Of a DNA stretch of 64,000 bases, positions 22,608 through 33,886 are shown piece after piece. The DNA comes from Sordaria brevicollis (lineage: Eukaryota; Ascomycota; Sordariomycetes; Sordariales; Sordariaceae). The number at the start of each line of letters is the position of its first letter. Positions within the stretch are counted from its first letter, which is position 1. The notes under the pieces were generated by a model, which worked only from the letters and a program-made list of their open reading frames with translations, had not been told where the DNA came from and searched no databases. The stretch is taken from assembly GCA_033439795.1 (NCBI GenBank), contig JAUTDP010000003.1, positions 124,001 to 188,000 of the forward strand. Direction: 5' to 3'. The translations under genes and the position numbers were made by a program.

Positions 22608-24657
22608 ATGAGCGCCTTCCTCGGTCTCACTCCCTCCCACCCCAGCCCTACGCTGGAACCCCCTCCTCCATACGGGGGCACATCCTCCCAACTCCGTCCT
22701 CTCCGCCACCGCCGTCCCGCCTCCGAGCTTCCCTCCACATACACCCCCTACCCACCCGACTCCCCATGTCCGCCCAACCAGACCATGATCCAAGGATTCG
22801 AATGGTACATCCCCCCCGACTTCCAACACTGGACCCGCCTCACCAAAATCATCCCCACCCTCGCCCAACTCGGCATCACCCAACTCTGGATCCCCCCCGC
22901 CTGCAAAGCCTCGTGGAAGACCGGAAACGGCTACGACATCTACGACCTCTACGACCTCGGCGAATTCGACCAAAAGGGCTCTCGCAAAACAAAATGGGGT
23001 TCCAAATCCGAACTCCAACAACTCGTCGCCCTCGGCGTTCAATACGGTGTGAGCGTGCTCTTCGACGCAGTCCTCAACCACAAAGCCGCCGCCGACTTCA
23101 AAGAGCCCGTCCTCGCCCGGCGCGTCGACCCCAAGGACCGCAACATCGTCTTGGACGAGGAGCCATCCGAAATCGAAGCCTGGACCGGTTACGACTTCCC
23201 CGGTCGTCAAGGCCTCTACTCCCCCCTCCGCTGGTCAGCCCGCCACTTCAAGGGAATCGACTACGACGATCTGCGCAAGGAAAACGCCATTTTCAAATTC
23301 GAGGGGAAAGAATGGTCCGCGGACGTAGACGAAGAAAACGGTAACTACGACTACCTAATGTTTGCCGACATCGACCACTCCCACCCGGAAGTAAAGCGGG
23401 ATATCTTCCACTGGACGTGGTGGTTAAAGACCCAACTCCCCCAACTGGGCGGTCTCCGTCTGGACGCTATCAAACATTACAGCTTCAGCTTCGTCCGCGA
23501 ACTGCTGGGACACATCGACCGCAACGTCTGCCCCCCTTATCCATCTTCCGCGCCAGACGGATCCCCCGAGAAGCAATGGTTCATAGTAGGCGAATACTGG
23601 CGCGAAGACAGCGAATTCCTCTCTCGCTACATAGAATATATGCACCACCGCCTCTATTTATTCGACGTCCAACTAGTCTCCAATTTCTCCCGCATCTCTA
23701 TGGCCTCCGAAAACCTTTTGTCATCCACCCCCACCCCCTCCCCCTCCACCAATATCCCCCCCACCACCCTCCCCTACGGTTCACCATCCACCGACCTCCG
23801 CACCATCTTCTCCGACTCTTTATGCCTCTGGTCCCCCCACAACACCATCTCCTTCATCACCAACCACGACACCCAACCCAACCAACCCCTCTCCACCCCC
23901 ATCGCCCCCTTTTTCCTCCCCCTCGCCTACTCTTTAATCCTCCTCCGCGCCAACGCCGGCCTCCCCTGCGTCTTCTGGTCCGATCTCTACGGCTCCTACG
24001 GCACCACCACCCACACCACCCCCGACTCCGAAGACTCCTGCACACCAAACGACACCCCCTTGCCAGACCCACAAAACTGGAAACCACCCATCTGCGGCGG
24101 GCAGGTCCTGCCCAAATTAATGCTGGCGAGGAGGTTATGGGCTTATGGAACGCAGCATGATTACTTTGATCATCCGCATTGCGTCGGGTTTACGAGGACG
24201 GGTCATTATTCCCAGGGTGGAGGGGCGGGGGTGGCGGTTGTTATGGCGAATTGGTGGGAACATGCTAGTAAGAGGATGTATGTCGGTGTGGAGCACGCGG
24301 GCGAGTGTTGGACGGATTTGCTCAAGTTTGTTCCCGGTGAGGTGGTTATTGATGAGGAAGGATGGGGTGTGTTTCCTGTTGCGGCCAGGAGTGTGGCTGT
24401 GTGGGTTAATAAGGAGGCTGAGGGACGGGAGGGGGTTGATGCCTTTGAGCTGTAAGTGTTTCTTTGGAGATTGGAATTGCGTGATTGATGACTGACTAGA
24501 TGACAGGGACACCGACGTGTACGGTTTCAACAAGAGGCAGCAGGAGCAGGTGTATGAGAGCCAGAGGGGTGCGGCAGCGGAGGAGGAACCGGAGGACTGG
24601 ATGGTTTCTGCGAGGGGAGCAGCTGCAGAGTATTTGGCCATGACAGGATCCGATTAG
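22608..24657 (+). CDS. Intracellular GH13 alpha-amylase (GH13_5-like)
   Basis: Two exons, 22608-24451 and 24507-24657, give 664 residues. There is no signal peptide; the first 50 residues are Pro/Ser-rich, so the enzyme is probably cytosolic. The GH13 barrel begins with MIQGFEWYIP and GITQLWIPPACKA. The conserved regions are VLFDAVLNHKAAADF, GLRLDAIKH (nucleophile Asp286), FIVGEYW (acid/base Glu329) and FITNHDTQP (Asp421). The bacterial-like sequence YDIYDLYDLGEFDQKG is typical of GH13_5 enzymes, which in fungi are intracellular and in Histoplasma (AMY1) are needed for alpha-1,3-glucan synthesis. A role in making short alpha-glucan primers for the cell wall is therefore plausible, while hydrolysis of storage glucan is the alternative. 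A 55 nt intron near the 3' end restores a 50-codon tail. Confidence 0.9.
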
Positions 24658-24967
24658 GGGGGAGTGGAGAGTTGCTGAGACATGGATGCCCTGGTGGTAT
24701 CATGTCCAAGTCTTGGGAGAGATGACTGCGGCAATAGACAGCACTGGTTCCCCCATAGAGAAGTATCACCACTGCATACGAACATAGTCATAATGTAATG
24801 CTTATTACCAATACTACACAAGTTTGCTACCATCCAAGCTCATTAGGATTACCAGTACAGTCGTCCTCAACTCCTCGATACTGTCAACGGGTTCTCGTGT
24901 CATGTTCACCATTTAACATTCCGATGTCCACATTTCTGTCAAGCTCAAAACGACACAATCCGCCAAA

Positions 24968-25992
24968 TCAAGCCTCCCTCCAGCACCCGCTTCGGAGATC
25001 GCCACTGATGCACTGCGTAGTGCAATCCTGTCCAATCCTGGTATCCTGCACCTTTCCGTACACATACTCTCCAAGCGCACAGTTGTCCAAAACCTTCTTG
25101 CCCGTCTCGAAAAAGTAATGGGGAAGGCCTTCAACGACGCTGGTTGCATTGCCATCCAGGTGGCGCAGGTTGTCGGCCCAGGTGATGCAGCATTGCTTTT
25201 GTGTCGACGGAACAGAAAGGCAAACAGAGCGAGGGCCGTAGGGAAAGAAAGGGACCTGGCGGGGTGGCTGGCCGGAATAGAAGGAAAAGGGTACGGCAGC
25301 GGTGGGGATATTAAGAGGGATGGAAATGGTCTTCGTCGAGATTGGCACATTGGTGGGTGTCCGTTCCGCCGAGGTGGGCTCAGGCACGGAAATAGCGTTG
25401 ACCTTCTGATGGTCCTTGCCGATCTTGTCCTCGGGAATGACAGCACCGCGATACAACCCTCCAAGGATGTCTTCAAGCAGGACCTTGCATACTTCGGCCG
25501 AAGCAGGGTAGTCGTAGCGGTTGGAGCATCGATGTTCGCCGACGCTGGGTGCACAAGCTCCTATAGGAGCGGCAGCGTGGCTGGGAGTGAAATGAGCGGG
25601 ATCATCGGCGTACCTGTTGAAGGAATTGTCAGCATGGATCTTTGGTTGTGGCAGCTGGTTCTGTATGCACGGTTACCTGAGAGCAAAGTGTTTGGGATGG
25701 GAAGGGAAGTATCAGTGTGGGAGATAACTCACTAGACGACGGTACCCAGGTATGAACCATCTTTGGTGTCATTACGATTCTTGGGAACCTCGGTGTGGAA
25801 GAGCTCGAGGATGCGGAGGCCGTCGGGAACCGAGACGACGTAGGGACCGTTGTCGACCAGCTTGGTGGTGTCGGTGCTATCGTCGGCGGCACTTCGACGC
25901 AAGAAGCCCGTACCAGGGAGAGCAGAGACGCCGGGGATGACGTTGGTGCCGAATACGGCAAGGATGACTGGGAGTGCCTGGGTGGTGAGCAT
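24968..25992 (-). CDS. Secreted cysteine-containing protein, unknown function
   Basis: Proposed exons 25992-25733 and 25580-24968 give 290 residues. Residues 1-24 form a signal peptide ending GVSA. Two Cys clusters follow: ACAPSVGEHRC with a later VCK, and a C-terminal segment with QCCITWADNL, FETGKKVLDNCALGEYVYG and DCTTQCISGD. The last segment recalls the fungal WD-like secreted-protein domain, where a CC-W motif and a C-x3-C pair recur, but this is a memory-based resemblance. The donor GTGAGT at 25732 is strong. The best acceptor by branch-site spacing (AACAG near 25612) would create a stop at the junction, so the CCCAG acceptor at 25581 was chosen; it keeps the frame. A TATA-like sequence lies near 26105 on the minus strand. 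The product may be an extracellular or wall-associated protein. Confidence 0.6.
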
Positions 25993-26843
25993 CTTGTTGG
26001 TTGTGATACGTGGTGTTGGTGATAACAATGCTTGGAAAAGATAATTGATGATGAAGGAGAAAAGATAAGACTGAACAGAAAAACTGCTTGCGCCGGGGTA
26101 TCCTTATATGTTCTTGTCCGTGGTATGGTCGGTGCCGACAGGTTCAAGCAGAGGACCCTCATTCCCTCAAGAGCTTGAGCATTTCGAAAGACACCACGGA
26201 AAGAACGATAAAGGGAAGAGGGCAAGAGCATGCCATGACGGCCGCGCGGTGACCATTTGACCACTGCAGGGCGCACGATGGGTCTTTCCCAGTCAAGAGT
26301 GTCTCATGCAAAGAAAGAGCGATGGGGTCGGTTGAAGGAAAGATTGAATCTGCCGCGAACCCAGCCTTTTCTTATCCACGACCACTGCAATGCACTGCAT
26401 GATTGCACTTGCCCACCTTAGCTGTCAGTCTCGCGGCAAGGAAATACACTGGACAGTGGTTCAGTTGAGCCGAACTTGCATATGCATGCAATAATCGCGA
26501 GAAGAATTGTAAGTAGTACACTTTGCGATTGCCTCATTCTAGCAAATTCGAGCACTGCGGGGGAACCCATGTATCTTGAACTTCCTGAAGGTGGCCGACG
26601 CAACCTCAGTCGGCACTCCTGCCATCGGACTTTGTCCCATCGTCAACAAGCAAAATGGCGTACCTAGCCGCCAGGCCCTTCTATCGACTTGTTCAAATCC
26701 CCAAATGCAACGACAACATCCCATGATTCCCATCAGCCCTTCCAAGAACCAACCGACCTCCGTTCAACGACGAATACAATCTCATTGCCAATTCTTCTGG
26801 CCCGTCCATCCATTTCCATCCCCGTTTCATGGAATATCCCACA
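25993..26843. other. Intergenic region, no gene seen
   Basis: Promoter side of the secreted-protein gene and 3' flank of the next minus-strand gene. Around 26386-26408 there is a small nested palindrome built on TGCAATGCA and TGCATGATTGCA. No coding or RNA feature was recognised. Confidence 0.5.
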
Positions 26844-27394
26844 CTATAGCTTACTGTCCCTTTGCGTACCCAGGGGCATCAACTCCATATCCATATCCTC
26901 GATCTCGTCCTCCATATTGTCGAGTTCTTCCTCCAGGAGTGCCATCAGCTGGTCTGATACGTTGTTCATGGCCTTTTCTAGTATCTGTTGCGTATGAAGT
27001 AGAGATGTTAGCACTAACCCCAATGTGCTGAGAAGGTTGTAGACGTGGATGTGCTAACCTGTTTGAAGGATACTTTTCCAGACACTGTCTGGGATGTTTG
27101 TGCTTGGATGACGAGTCCGTTGTGATTTCGTTGCTCCATATCGAAGCTGTCGAGTTCGTGCTCCTCCGCGAGGTACATCAGGTTCTCTGGATGTAGCTCT
27201 TCATGCGTCGTTCTTGATGTTTCCGGCTCACGGTCCTGTCTGTTTGATTCCTCGTAGCACAGTTGGGGAGTGCTGTGAGGAGAGTGAAGGCCGAACTGTG
27301 ATGTCTGGCTCTGATGGGAAGGTGTTATCCAACCGGCTTGATGTACCCTCGCCTGAGCGTTGGAATGGTGGCTCGGATTCGACTGGCTGGACAT
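26844..27394 (-). CDS. Hypothetical protein, paralogue A of the exon-2 family
   Basis: Exons 27394-27059 and 26984-26844 give 158 residues. The 74 nt intron has a GTGCTAAC branch region and CAACAG acceptor. Exon 1 is polar (Ser, Gln, His-rich) without a known fold. Exon 2 encodes an acidic amphipathic helix of about 28 residues with ILEKAMNNVSDQLMALLEEE, which looks like a short coiled coil. The same exon, with the same intron phase 0 and position, recurs in the minus-strand gene at 32.2-33.0 kb. A shared SQFG-LH stretch in exon 1 gives further support. A TATA box lies about 120 bp upstream. No function is recognised; a dimerising or adaptor role is a guess from the helix. The gene shares a divergent spacer with the DNA-binding-like gene at 29.1 kb. 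Confidence 0.65.
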
Positions 27395-27512
27395 GGCGAA
27401 GACTGCTGCGCATGTGAGATGAGAAGAGAATGCCGTGTTGTGTTCACAGACTGAAAGTGAGTTTGAAGCTTTCGAAAGGAACAAGACTGGAAATGTTGGA
27501 CAGTTTGGTTCA

Positions 27513-27520
27513 TATTTATA
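27513..27520 (-). promoter_or_regulatory. TATA box of hypothetical paralogue A
   Basis: On the minus strand this reads TATAAATA, about 120 nt upstream of the start at 27394, a normal distance for a fungal promoter with a short leader. Confidence 0.5.
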
Positions 27521-28185
27521 TTGGACACGTCTGGATACTCCAAGAGTCTGACGCCTTGTGCAAATGTGGCGAATGAAAGTGGATGGTGCATACCAAGAAT
27601 AACAGCCTCATGGCCGGTATGCAAAGGCATGCTAGGTCAATGACAGCTTGACTGTCCGTCTGACTGAATGCGGCTCAGGGCTTCCTTCCATGGTGAGTTG
27701 CTACCGACTTACGATCAGCTTGCCCAAACCGTGTGTGTGGAATCCCAAAAGACACCTATCTATGGTGGGTTACCATACCTGGTAGCTCTCGGGCTGCATT
27801 ACACAAAGCGTCAGCCACCTAGATGATTGTGTAACTAGAAAAGGTAAAATCATCCCTTCCTTTTCCCTCCTGCTGAAACATCCCGCATTATTTCCATGAG
27901 ATTGATTTGGCTTGACGCCCAAAGTCAACCCCAATTACCGTCATCCCGTCTCTGGCTATCCACTCCATGATTCCGGCTCAGGAGACTACTATGAAACGAC
28001 GTTGTCCTTCACATGTCTGATTGGCGGCTCAACGACCTGGTCCAGATCACTCAGCTGCCGAACTGGACAGATTGGAAGAAAGCTACTGCTTCCCGCTGGC
28101 CATGTCGTCGGGAGTCCTTGTGTCAAGTGCTCTTCCTCCTTGCCACAAACACAAAGGGAAGGTCCAAAGACTTTAGGAGTTCGGC

Positions 28186-28322
28186 ACCGTTCTGGCATGG
28201 TTCCTGGCTTCACGCCTCGCATCATGCCTGGCTCGCTGCTTAGCATCGTGCCAGCTCTGTGCCTGGCATGACGCCTGGCATGACGCCGGGCATGAAGCCT
28301 ACATGTGCCTGCATGATGCCTT
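28186..28322. repeat. CCTGGCATGACG-type short repeat array
   Basis: About ten degenerate 10-13 bp units around GCCTGGCATGAC, clearest at 28260-28300 where GCCTGGCATGA is followed by two near copies. Translated, one frame gives repeated MPG-type tripeptides, but no gene structure supports coding. A homologous array sits in the spacer of the second paralogue near 33.7-33.9 kb. Confidence 0.6.
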
Positions 28323-29057
28323 TGCAGAAGAAAATGGCTAATGGACCAGCCAGGACGATAAATGAGAACGCCACATCAGACACGCAGCTGAAGGCAAGTC
28401 TTTCCCAAGCCAATAAAACATCATTTGTAAAGAAAGTCGCTCTTATCTTTTTTAGAAGATACCCCGCATCCCCACACTGTCTGCTCCTGCTATAATATCC
28501 CCAGCCCTCACCGAGAAAAGGCACTCGCGAGTGTACACACTCTTTCCATTTCATCGATTCTGCCAAGGCATATTTTTCTCCTCCCCTGTCCTCGCGCCAG
28601 CGCCCAGATTCAATCCGGCTCGAGACCAGTTTTGCGCCAGTCACTATTCTTGTCACTCTCGTTCATGGCTTCATGCCACGATTGATGCCCTTCATCATGG
28701 GTCAGATGGGTGTTCCCGTCGACTAGCGATGGCGGTGGGGCCGACTGTCGACGACGAGGCTCGCTGCTCCCGACGACTCGTCCGCCTGCCGTTCCAGTTT
28801 TCATCTTTTTTTCCCATCTTGAGTTCTTCCCCAACTTCCTCCTCTTCCATTCCCCTTCTTCAAAACTCCTCGCCCTGCGCCCCAATTGGACTCCGTTCAA
28901 CTTCTTCACTCTGAGTAGAGTAATTCTCGCCAGTCATCCTCAGTTTGCCTCGATCAACCGTCTTCCAACCCTCATTTCCAACATTGAGCGACGTCGACAA
29001 CTTGGCATCTCGCCTGTTATCGTGAATATTCCTGGCCAGCGTCTCATAGCTTCAAAA

Positions 29058-30101
29058 ATGGACCACCGCACCAATAACACGGACGATTCTCAACACCCGC
29101 GCACAGCACCGAGCGACTTCATTGACCCTCAATTGATCAACATGCCAGCATCCACGCCTGCTATGGCACCCGGTCGCAGCGGTTTGGGTCATTTGCCTCC
29201 ACAGCATGCTCAACCGGGCCAAAACCTCCAGGCTCTTTCAGTATCCGTACCACCGACCGGTCAAATGCTGGATCAGCAGTTCGATCCCAACTTTGGGTAC
29301 ACTGGGATGACGGACAATGCAAGCCCCATGGCTCAATACATCGCGTCTGGCTCATTCAATCAACAAGCAATGTTTCACCAGGCCGGCGGCTCCCAGGAAT
29401 ACGGTTCTTACACCATGAACATGAACCAGATGATGCATGGAGGACTTCAACAGCCCGGAAGCTCGGCAGGCCCCGCGATCCCAAGGACCAACCCGAACGA
29501 TCAACAGAAGCGGAGAGGCAAAAAGGCCAAACGCTGGACACCGCAAATGGATGCAAGGCTGGATTTACTCAAAGCTAGCAATCAGACACACGAAAACATT
29601 GCCCGAGTTCTCGAGGCCGAATTTCCGTCCGGAGAGGGGTTGGAACCTCTGAATCACAACATCGTCACGAAAAGACTCAAGGAGCTGCGGGAAACCGCCG
29701 GCCCTGCCAACGTGAGTACATTTATCTTCCTTCAGCTCTTGCGTGCCGTGGCCTTTTCACAGCCAAATCCCAGTATCCTGATTATTTCAAGATACTAACA
29801 CCCGGTTTTCCTCTAGGCGATCGAGATATGCGTCAACCGCTGGGTACCAAAGGCACTCCCGGTTCTCAAGGACGAGATTGCTCGGATGATCGACTCAGAT
29901 GGCCTTGGAGACCTGGAAAGTCTGATGGCAGAAGCGGAGCTCGAGTTGAGAGGGCAATCAAAGAAAATCTTCCAAAACGTCTTGTTGAGACGCAAGCGAG
30001 CCAGAGAGGCGGCCGCGGCTGCTGGTCCAGCGGCATCGCATGCGCCTGCAAGAGTCACGAAGCCCACCGGAAGGAACGGAGGCCGACCCCGAGGTGCCTA
30101 A
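29058..30101 (+). CDS. Putative DNA-binding protein with SANT/trihelix-like domain
   Basis: Exons 29058-29711 and 29817-30101 give 312 residues. The intron runs from GTGAGT to CTCTAG. The first 145 residues are Gln-, Pro- and Met-rich and disordered, as in many fungal activators. A basic patch (KRRGKKAKRW) opens a helical segment of about 60 residues with WTPQMDARLDLLKASNQTHE, then IARVLEAEFP and a basic helix VTKRLKELRE. The Trp at the start and spacing of helices resemble Myb/SANT or trihelix domains. The C-terminal exon is helical and ends in a basic, Ala/Arg-rich nuclear-type tail (RRKRAREAAA, GGRPRG). A transcription regulator is the best guess. The domain family was not matched to a named profile. 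The start at 29058 (AAAAATGG) was chosen as the first ATG after a leader-like stretch. Confidence 0.65.
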
Positions 30102-32211
30102 GTCATTCGAGTGCTCTCAAGCCCGACGTCAAGCACTGGAATGACTTCACACTGGTGAAGGTCCAAGTCTAGGCGCCCCAGGAAAAGCTCGACATACAGT
30201 TGGACTCCGTCGATACTGCCAAGTCATGGATCGGGCTTCAAGACTTGGTTATACACCTATTTTGGATACGACGATTAGTGGCTAGGATAGACGGGCTTCG
30301 ATAGGCATGTGTCTCTTTTGTTGTTCCTTGTTTTTTTGCTTTTGGTTCTTTTGATGATGTCAAAGCCACTCAGATTGGATACGCGGCTCATCATCACATC
30401 AAGCGGTTTTCTCAGAGCACCTGTCAACTGCCCAGCATGTATTTACGTTGCACCCCTTGCACTTGAAGAGCACATACCAGAAGCATTCTGGATTGTCCTC
30501 GGATGCTTTCATTGCAGGTACAATAACTGATTACATGCACGACCTCACGACATACATACCTATATAGATTCATGACAACTTATAACAAATTTGCCTTTTC
30601 TCTTCGCCTACACAAAAGTTGATAGATTGATAGCAAATCAAGAAGCATACCTCTACCAGTGTTCAATATTCCCCAGAGAACCTGCAAATGTCGTGCATAT
30701 TCTTTTCTCAAGCATTGCCTGAGATTCAAGTGTCATGCGTCTAGAAAGAATGACCCAAGAGGAATGTCCACATGTCACCGAAAACAGCACTGTAGCCTGT
30801 ACTTGGGTTTTTTCCCATGCCCCTGGACCCGCATGGAAATTGACAAACACAACTCGGTCACTCCAGGTTTACAAGAGCTTATGAAGAGCAAATGAAACAT
30901 TCCCTTCTTGATGTCATATATGAACACTGAATAATTTTTCTAGAGGAGACCTCGAATATTTTTCTCTCCCTGTGGTAGTGCGATGAGAGTTTGAACTTCA
31001 ACGGAAGTGGTTTCGTTCCATGTAATATCGTTGAAGTTATAGTGGAGTTACAGGGCGTTTTAGTGGATCGCCGGCAAAACATGCGCTCACCTCCATGACT
31101 GCTCTATCCCCGGTCTTGATTGGGTTGTAATATTGTCACATTAATCTCTGAAAAACACAGTGAGATACCCTTGGATTTTCTCGATACATGAAATGGCCTT
31201 TGCTGTTACCTCACTTTTCCATAGCTTATGACTTTGTGGTTGGGATGGCGTTTACAAATGTTGAGTTGATGCATATCACGCATTTGGACAAGCGCCGCTG
31301 CTTTGGACTCTCTACAAGCACATGCTGAGTACAAGATGGGACGAGACGTGCATTAAAGCAGAACAGAAAAATATGCATCAAAACGCACAAACTCGTGTAC
31401 TCTTGCTTCCCACACCTATCTGCCGGTTATCAACGGAACATGCTACTTCTCGTTTTTTTACACTCTATAGTCTTTTTCATTTGATTGTGAACAGGTTGTT
31501 TTCAGATTCTCTCGTTTTCGCACTATTGTAAACATGTTGGGCCAGACTTAAACATCCGAGCCAGACATTACCCGCCCACATTGACTTTTTATTTATGATA
31601 CGTGCAACCGTGAACAACACATGGCCCTCACCACTACTGCATGCATTTCACACAGAGACTTACCCCTTACCTAGAAGAACCTTCGTCACATGAAACACCT
31701 ATGACAATCTTAATCACCTGTTTATTTCCAAAACGGTTATTCGTGTTTCAAAGATAGGAAGAACATCGCCTAGAGAAAGGCGAAGGCAAGGTAGAGTAGC
31801 GAGGGGTATCAGAAAAGACAGACAGTGTATGTTGACCATATTGGTAGGGCTTTGTAGAGTGGGAAGGAAAAGCCTTGGAAACCTAAAACAGATATCCGCG
31901 CTATATCCACCCACCGCAGAGACGAACTTCAGAAAGAACGAAGAGGAGCCAAAAGGAAAAAGAGGTGAAAAGGAACCAAGGAGCTGCATCAAGAATTGGA
32001 AAAAAAAATAGTCGCAGCAAGAACATGATAGGAGCAAAGGAAGAAACAATCAGCTTGCGGTCTCGCAGGGAGCAGCATACCCTCATGCGGCGCTCCCGCC
32101 GTTCGACTCTTGCAGTCCGCTACGGTTGCGCGAATTTTCCCTCTATGGTACGTTGGAGTGGTGTCCAAGTTTTAAAGATCGATGCGGCAATCCCACTACT
32201 GTCCGGCTCAT
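30102..32211. other. Intergenic region, no gene seen
   Basis: About 2.1 kb between a plus-strand 3' end and a minus-strand 3' end. Composition is A/T-leaning with only short frames and T-rich runs. No transposon, RNA gene or conserved motif was found. Much of it probably holds 3' UTRs. Confidence 0.5.
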
Positions 32212-33039
32212 TCAGTCCGCTGTTCTGGGTGAGTCGACAGTCTGCGTTGACGTGGTATCCATCTCTTCAAGATCGCTGAACTCCTCCCCTTCCTCCTCCA
32301 TTCTGTCCAGCTCTTCATCGAGGAGTGCCATCAGCTTGTCGGACGTGTTGATCATGACTTTGTTGAGGATCTGGTAGAAGGCAGTGGGTCAGTAAACAGT
32401 TGCATTACAGCGTATGCGTTTACTTACTTCAGCTAAATCTGGTCTTGGGTTCATAGACGAGGATGTGGTTCTTTCAACATTTGGTGTTGATGCATGATTG
32501 GTATGTTGGTTTGTGGCTGTATTTCTTGCAAGAGACTCGGAAGTGCACCCTGTATCATCCTCTTCTGGGTGAAGATGACCGAATTGACTCAGGTGTTGAC
32601 AGCACGATGCTTGGCTCGGATGGCACAACCTTGCCTCTGAACCTTGGGCTGCGGCAACTGGGGACTGGATTATCCATGTCGTGGTCTCCTGCTGGATCGA
32701 TGGCATGGCCCAACGACATATGGGTTGTTGCCATTGACAGGAACTGGCGACGACGGGAAGGAGGACGTGGGATATGGTCTGCTGATGAAGAGGCAGAGAA
32801 GGGGCCATTGCTGTTGGGACGGGAAACACACTTTTCAGTGCTCCATCGGATGAGGGTGCGATGGTGAGAGGATCAAGTCCCACGGCCGTTAGTCCTGACC
32901 CAAAGTAAACGTATTGTGGGTAGACTGGAAGAGGATGGGTTGGTATATGCTGCCCCGCTGTGCAAGAACGGTCGAGGTCCGGAGGAGAAGCGTCGGATAC
33001 AGCAGGCTCCTCTTGTATGGTTTGGCATCTTGCTGGCAT
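32212..33039 (-). CDS. Hypothetical protein, paralogue B of the exon-2 family
   Basis: Exons 33039-32428 and 32370-32212 give 256 residues. The 57 nt intron runs GTAAGT to TACCAG. Exon 1 is Ser-, Pro-, His- and Gln-rich with no known domain and contains CQHLSQFGHLHPEED, matching the SQFG-LH stretch of paralogue A. Exon 2 encodes ILNKVMINTSDKLMALLDEE then LDRMEEEGEEF. About 19 of its first 27 residues are identical to paralogue A, with intron phase and position conserved. A TATAAAA box lies about 265 nt upstream. The leader probably contains an intron whose donor GTGAGT overlaps an out-of-frame ATG, so splicing would remove that ATG. Function unknown. It is divergent from a small three-exon gene at 35 kb. 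Confidence 0.65.
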
Positions 33040-33299
33040 TCTGGGAAACTAACAAAGAGCTGGTAGAATAAATGTCAACAGTCGAGATCGAGGGCGCCGA
33101 AAACGCCAGAGTTGAAGGGATAGCGTGGGGAGTAGCACTCACATGCCCTTGACCTTATGGTTGCGAAGGCTTGAGAAGGTGTTCGAAGTATTAGCGGTAT
33201 AGAAGAAGAGGAAATAGTTTAAAAAAGCTTTTTGTTTACGAACCACGGCTTGTTGGAAAGAGAGTGTTGAGGTAAGACGAGAAGGTGAACAGACTGTCC

Positions 33300-33306
33300 T
33301 TTTATA
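33300..33306 (-). promoter_or_regulatory. TATA box of hypothetical paralogue B
   Basis: On the minus strand this reads TATAAAA in a GGTATAAAAGG context, a strong match, about 260 nt upstream of the ATG with a probable leader intron between. Confidence 0.55.
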
Positions 33307-33717
33307 CCAAAGGAAATACGGGCGGAGTTTGGGTATATTGCCTCAAAATGCCACTCGAGACTTACACAATGATTCATAACGAGGTTTGCAAACTGTTCAG
33401 GTTGTATCAGAACCCAAAGCACCCTCTTGTCCGCTGCATATGGCCTGGTGGTAGCCAGGCCTCTTCAGTTGAAGACCACAGGGGCATAACAGGTTGCCTG
33501 AACGCCTTTGTTGAGGACCTGACAGCGGTACCTCACACGTTTCGAGAAAGGATGCGTTCTGAATTGTTGCGAAAATCGGTGTGAGCGGCGAACACCGTAT
33601 TCAGTTCTGCCAGCCTTTTCCAAGGAGAGAAGTGGTGGAAATTGAGTGGTGGCGCGTTGTGGTTACGCGGAATTGCTGTCTTCGCGACGGATCAGCACCC
33701 TGATTGAGCCTACGTTG

Positions 33718-33886
33718 AACTCCTGGCATGACTCCAGGCATCGTACTGGCTTCAAGCCAGGAGTGAAGCCTGAGTATTAGTGGCGCACGTACCGTATCAG
33801 GTTGGTATGACGCCCAGCCAATTGAATTTGAAGGCAACGGCGTTAGCTGTACTCTACTATACATGCCGGGCGTCATGGCGCGGTAG
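33718..33886. repeat. Second CATGAC-type short repeat array
   Basis: CTCCTGGCATGACTCCAGG is followed by GGCTTCAAGCCAGGAGTGAA, and further units occur near 33808 and 33863 (ATGCCGGGCGTCATGGCG). The units match those at 28186-28322 in core sequence and in the trailing GAAGCCT element, and parts are self-complementary, so the region could form hairpins. Confidence 0.55.

Larger units (their letters stand above)
27395..29057. other. Divergent spacer with repeat array
   Basis: About 1.66 kb between two divergent starts. It contains the TATA box of the minus-strand gene, the CATGAC-type array at 28186-28322, a TATAAT sequence near 28488 on the plus strand, and a long C/T-rich leader (28550-29050) before the plus-strand gene. 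Open frames in the leader are not supported as genes. Confidence 0.55.

Noticed and set aside
23424..24160. Long alternative frames inside the amylase gene
   Set aside because: They are His/Pro/Arg-rich shadows caused by the strong C-ending codon bias of the true frame.
19098..27018. The 12-nt palindrome GTTAGCACTAAC occurs exactly twice (19098 and 27007)
   Set aside because: The second copy lies in the intron of the 26.8 kb gene and contains its branch site; GCACTAAC-like strings recur near other introns and spacers, so a splice-related bias explains it better than a regulatory element.
28240..28656. Minus-strand frame with repeated MPGV
   Set aside because: The repeat is nucleotide-level (CATGAC units) and appears as MPG in several frames; no intron or start evidence supports a gene.
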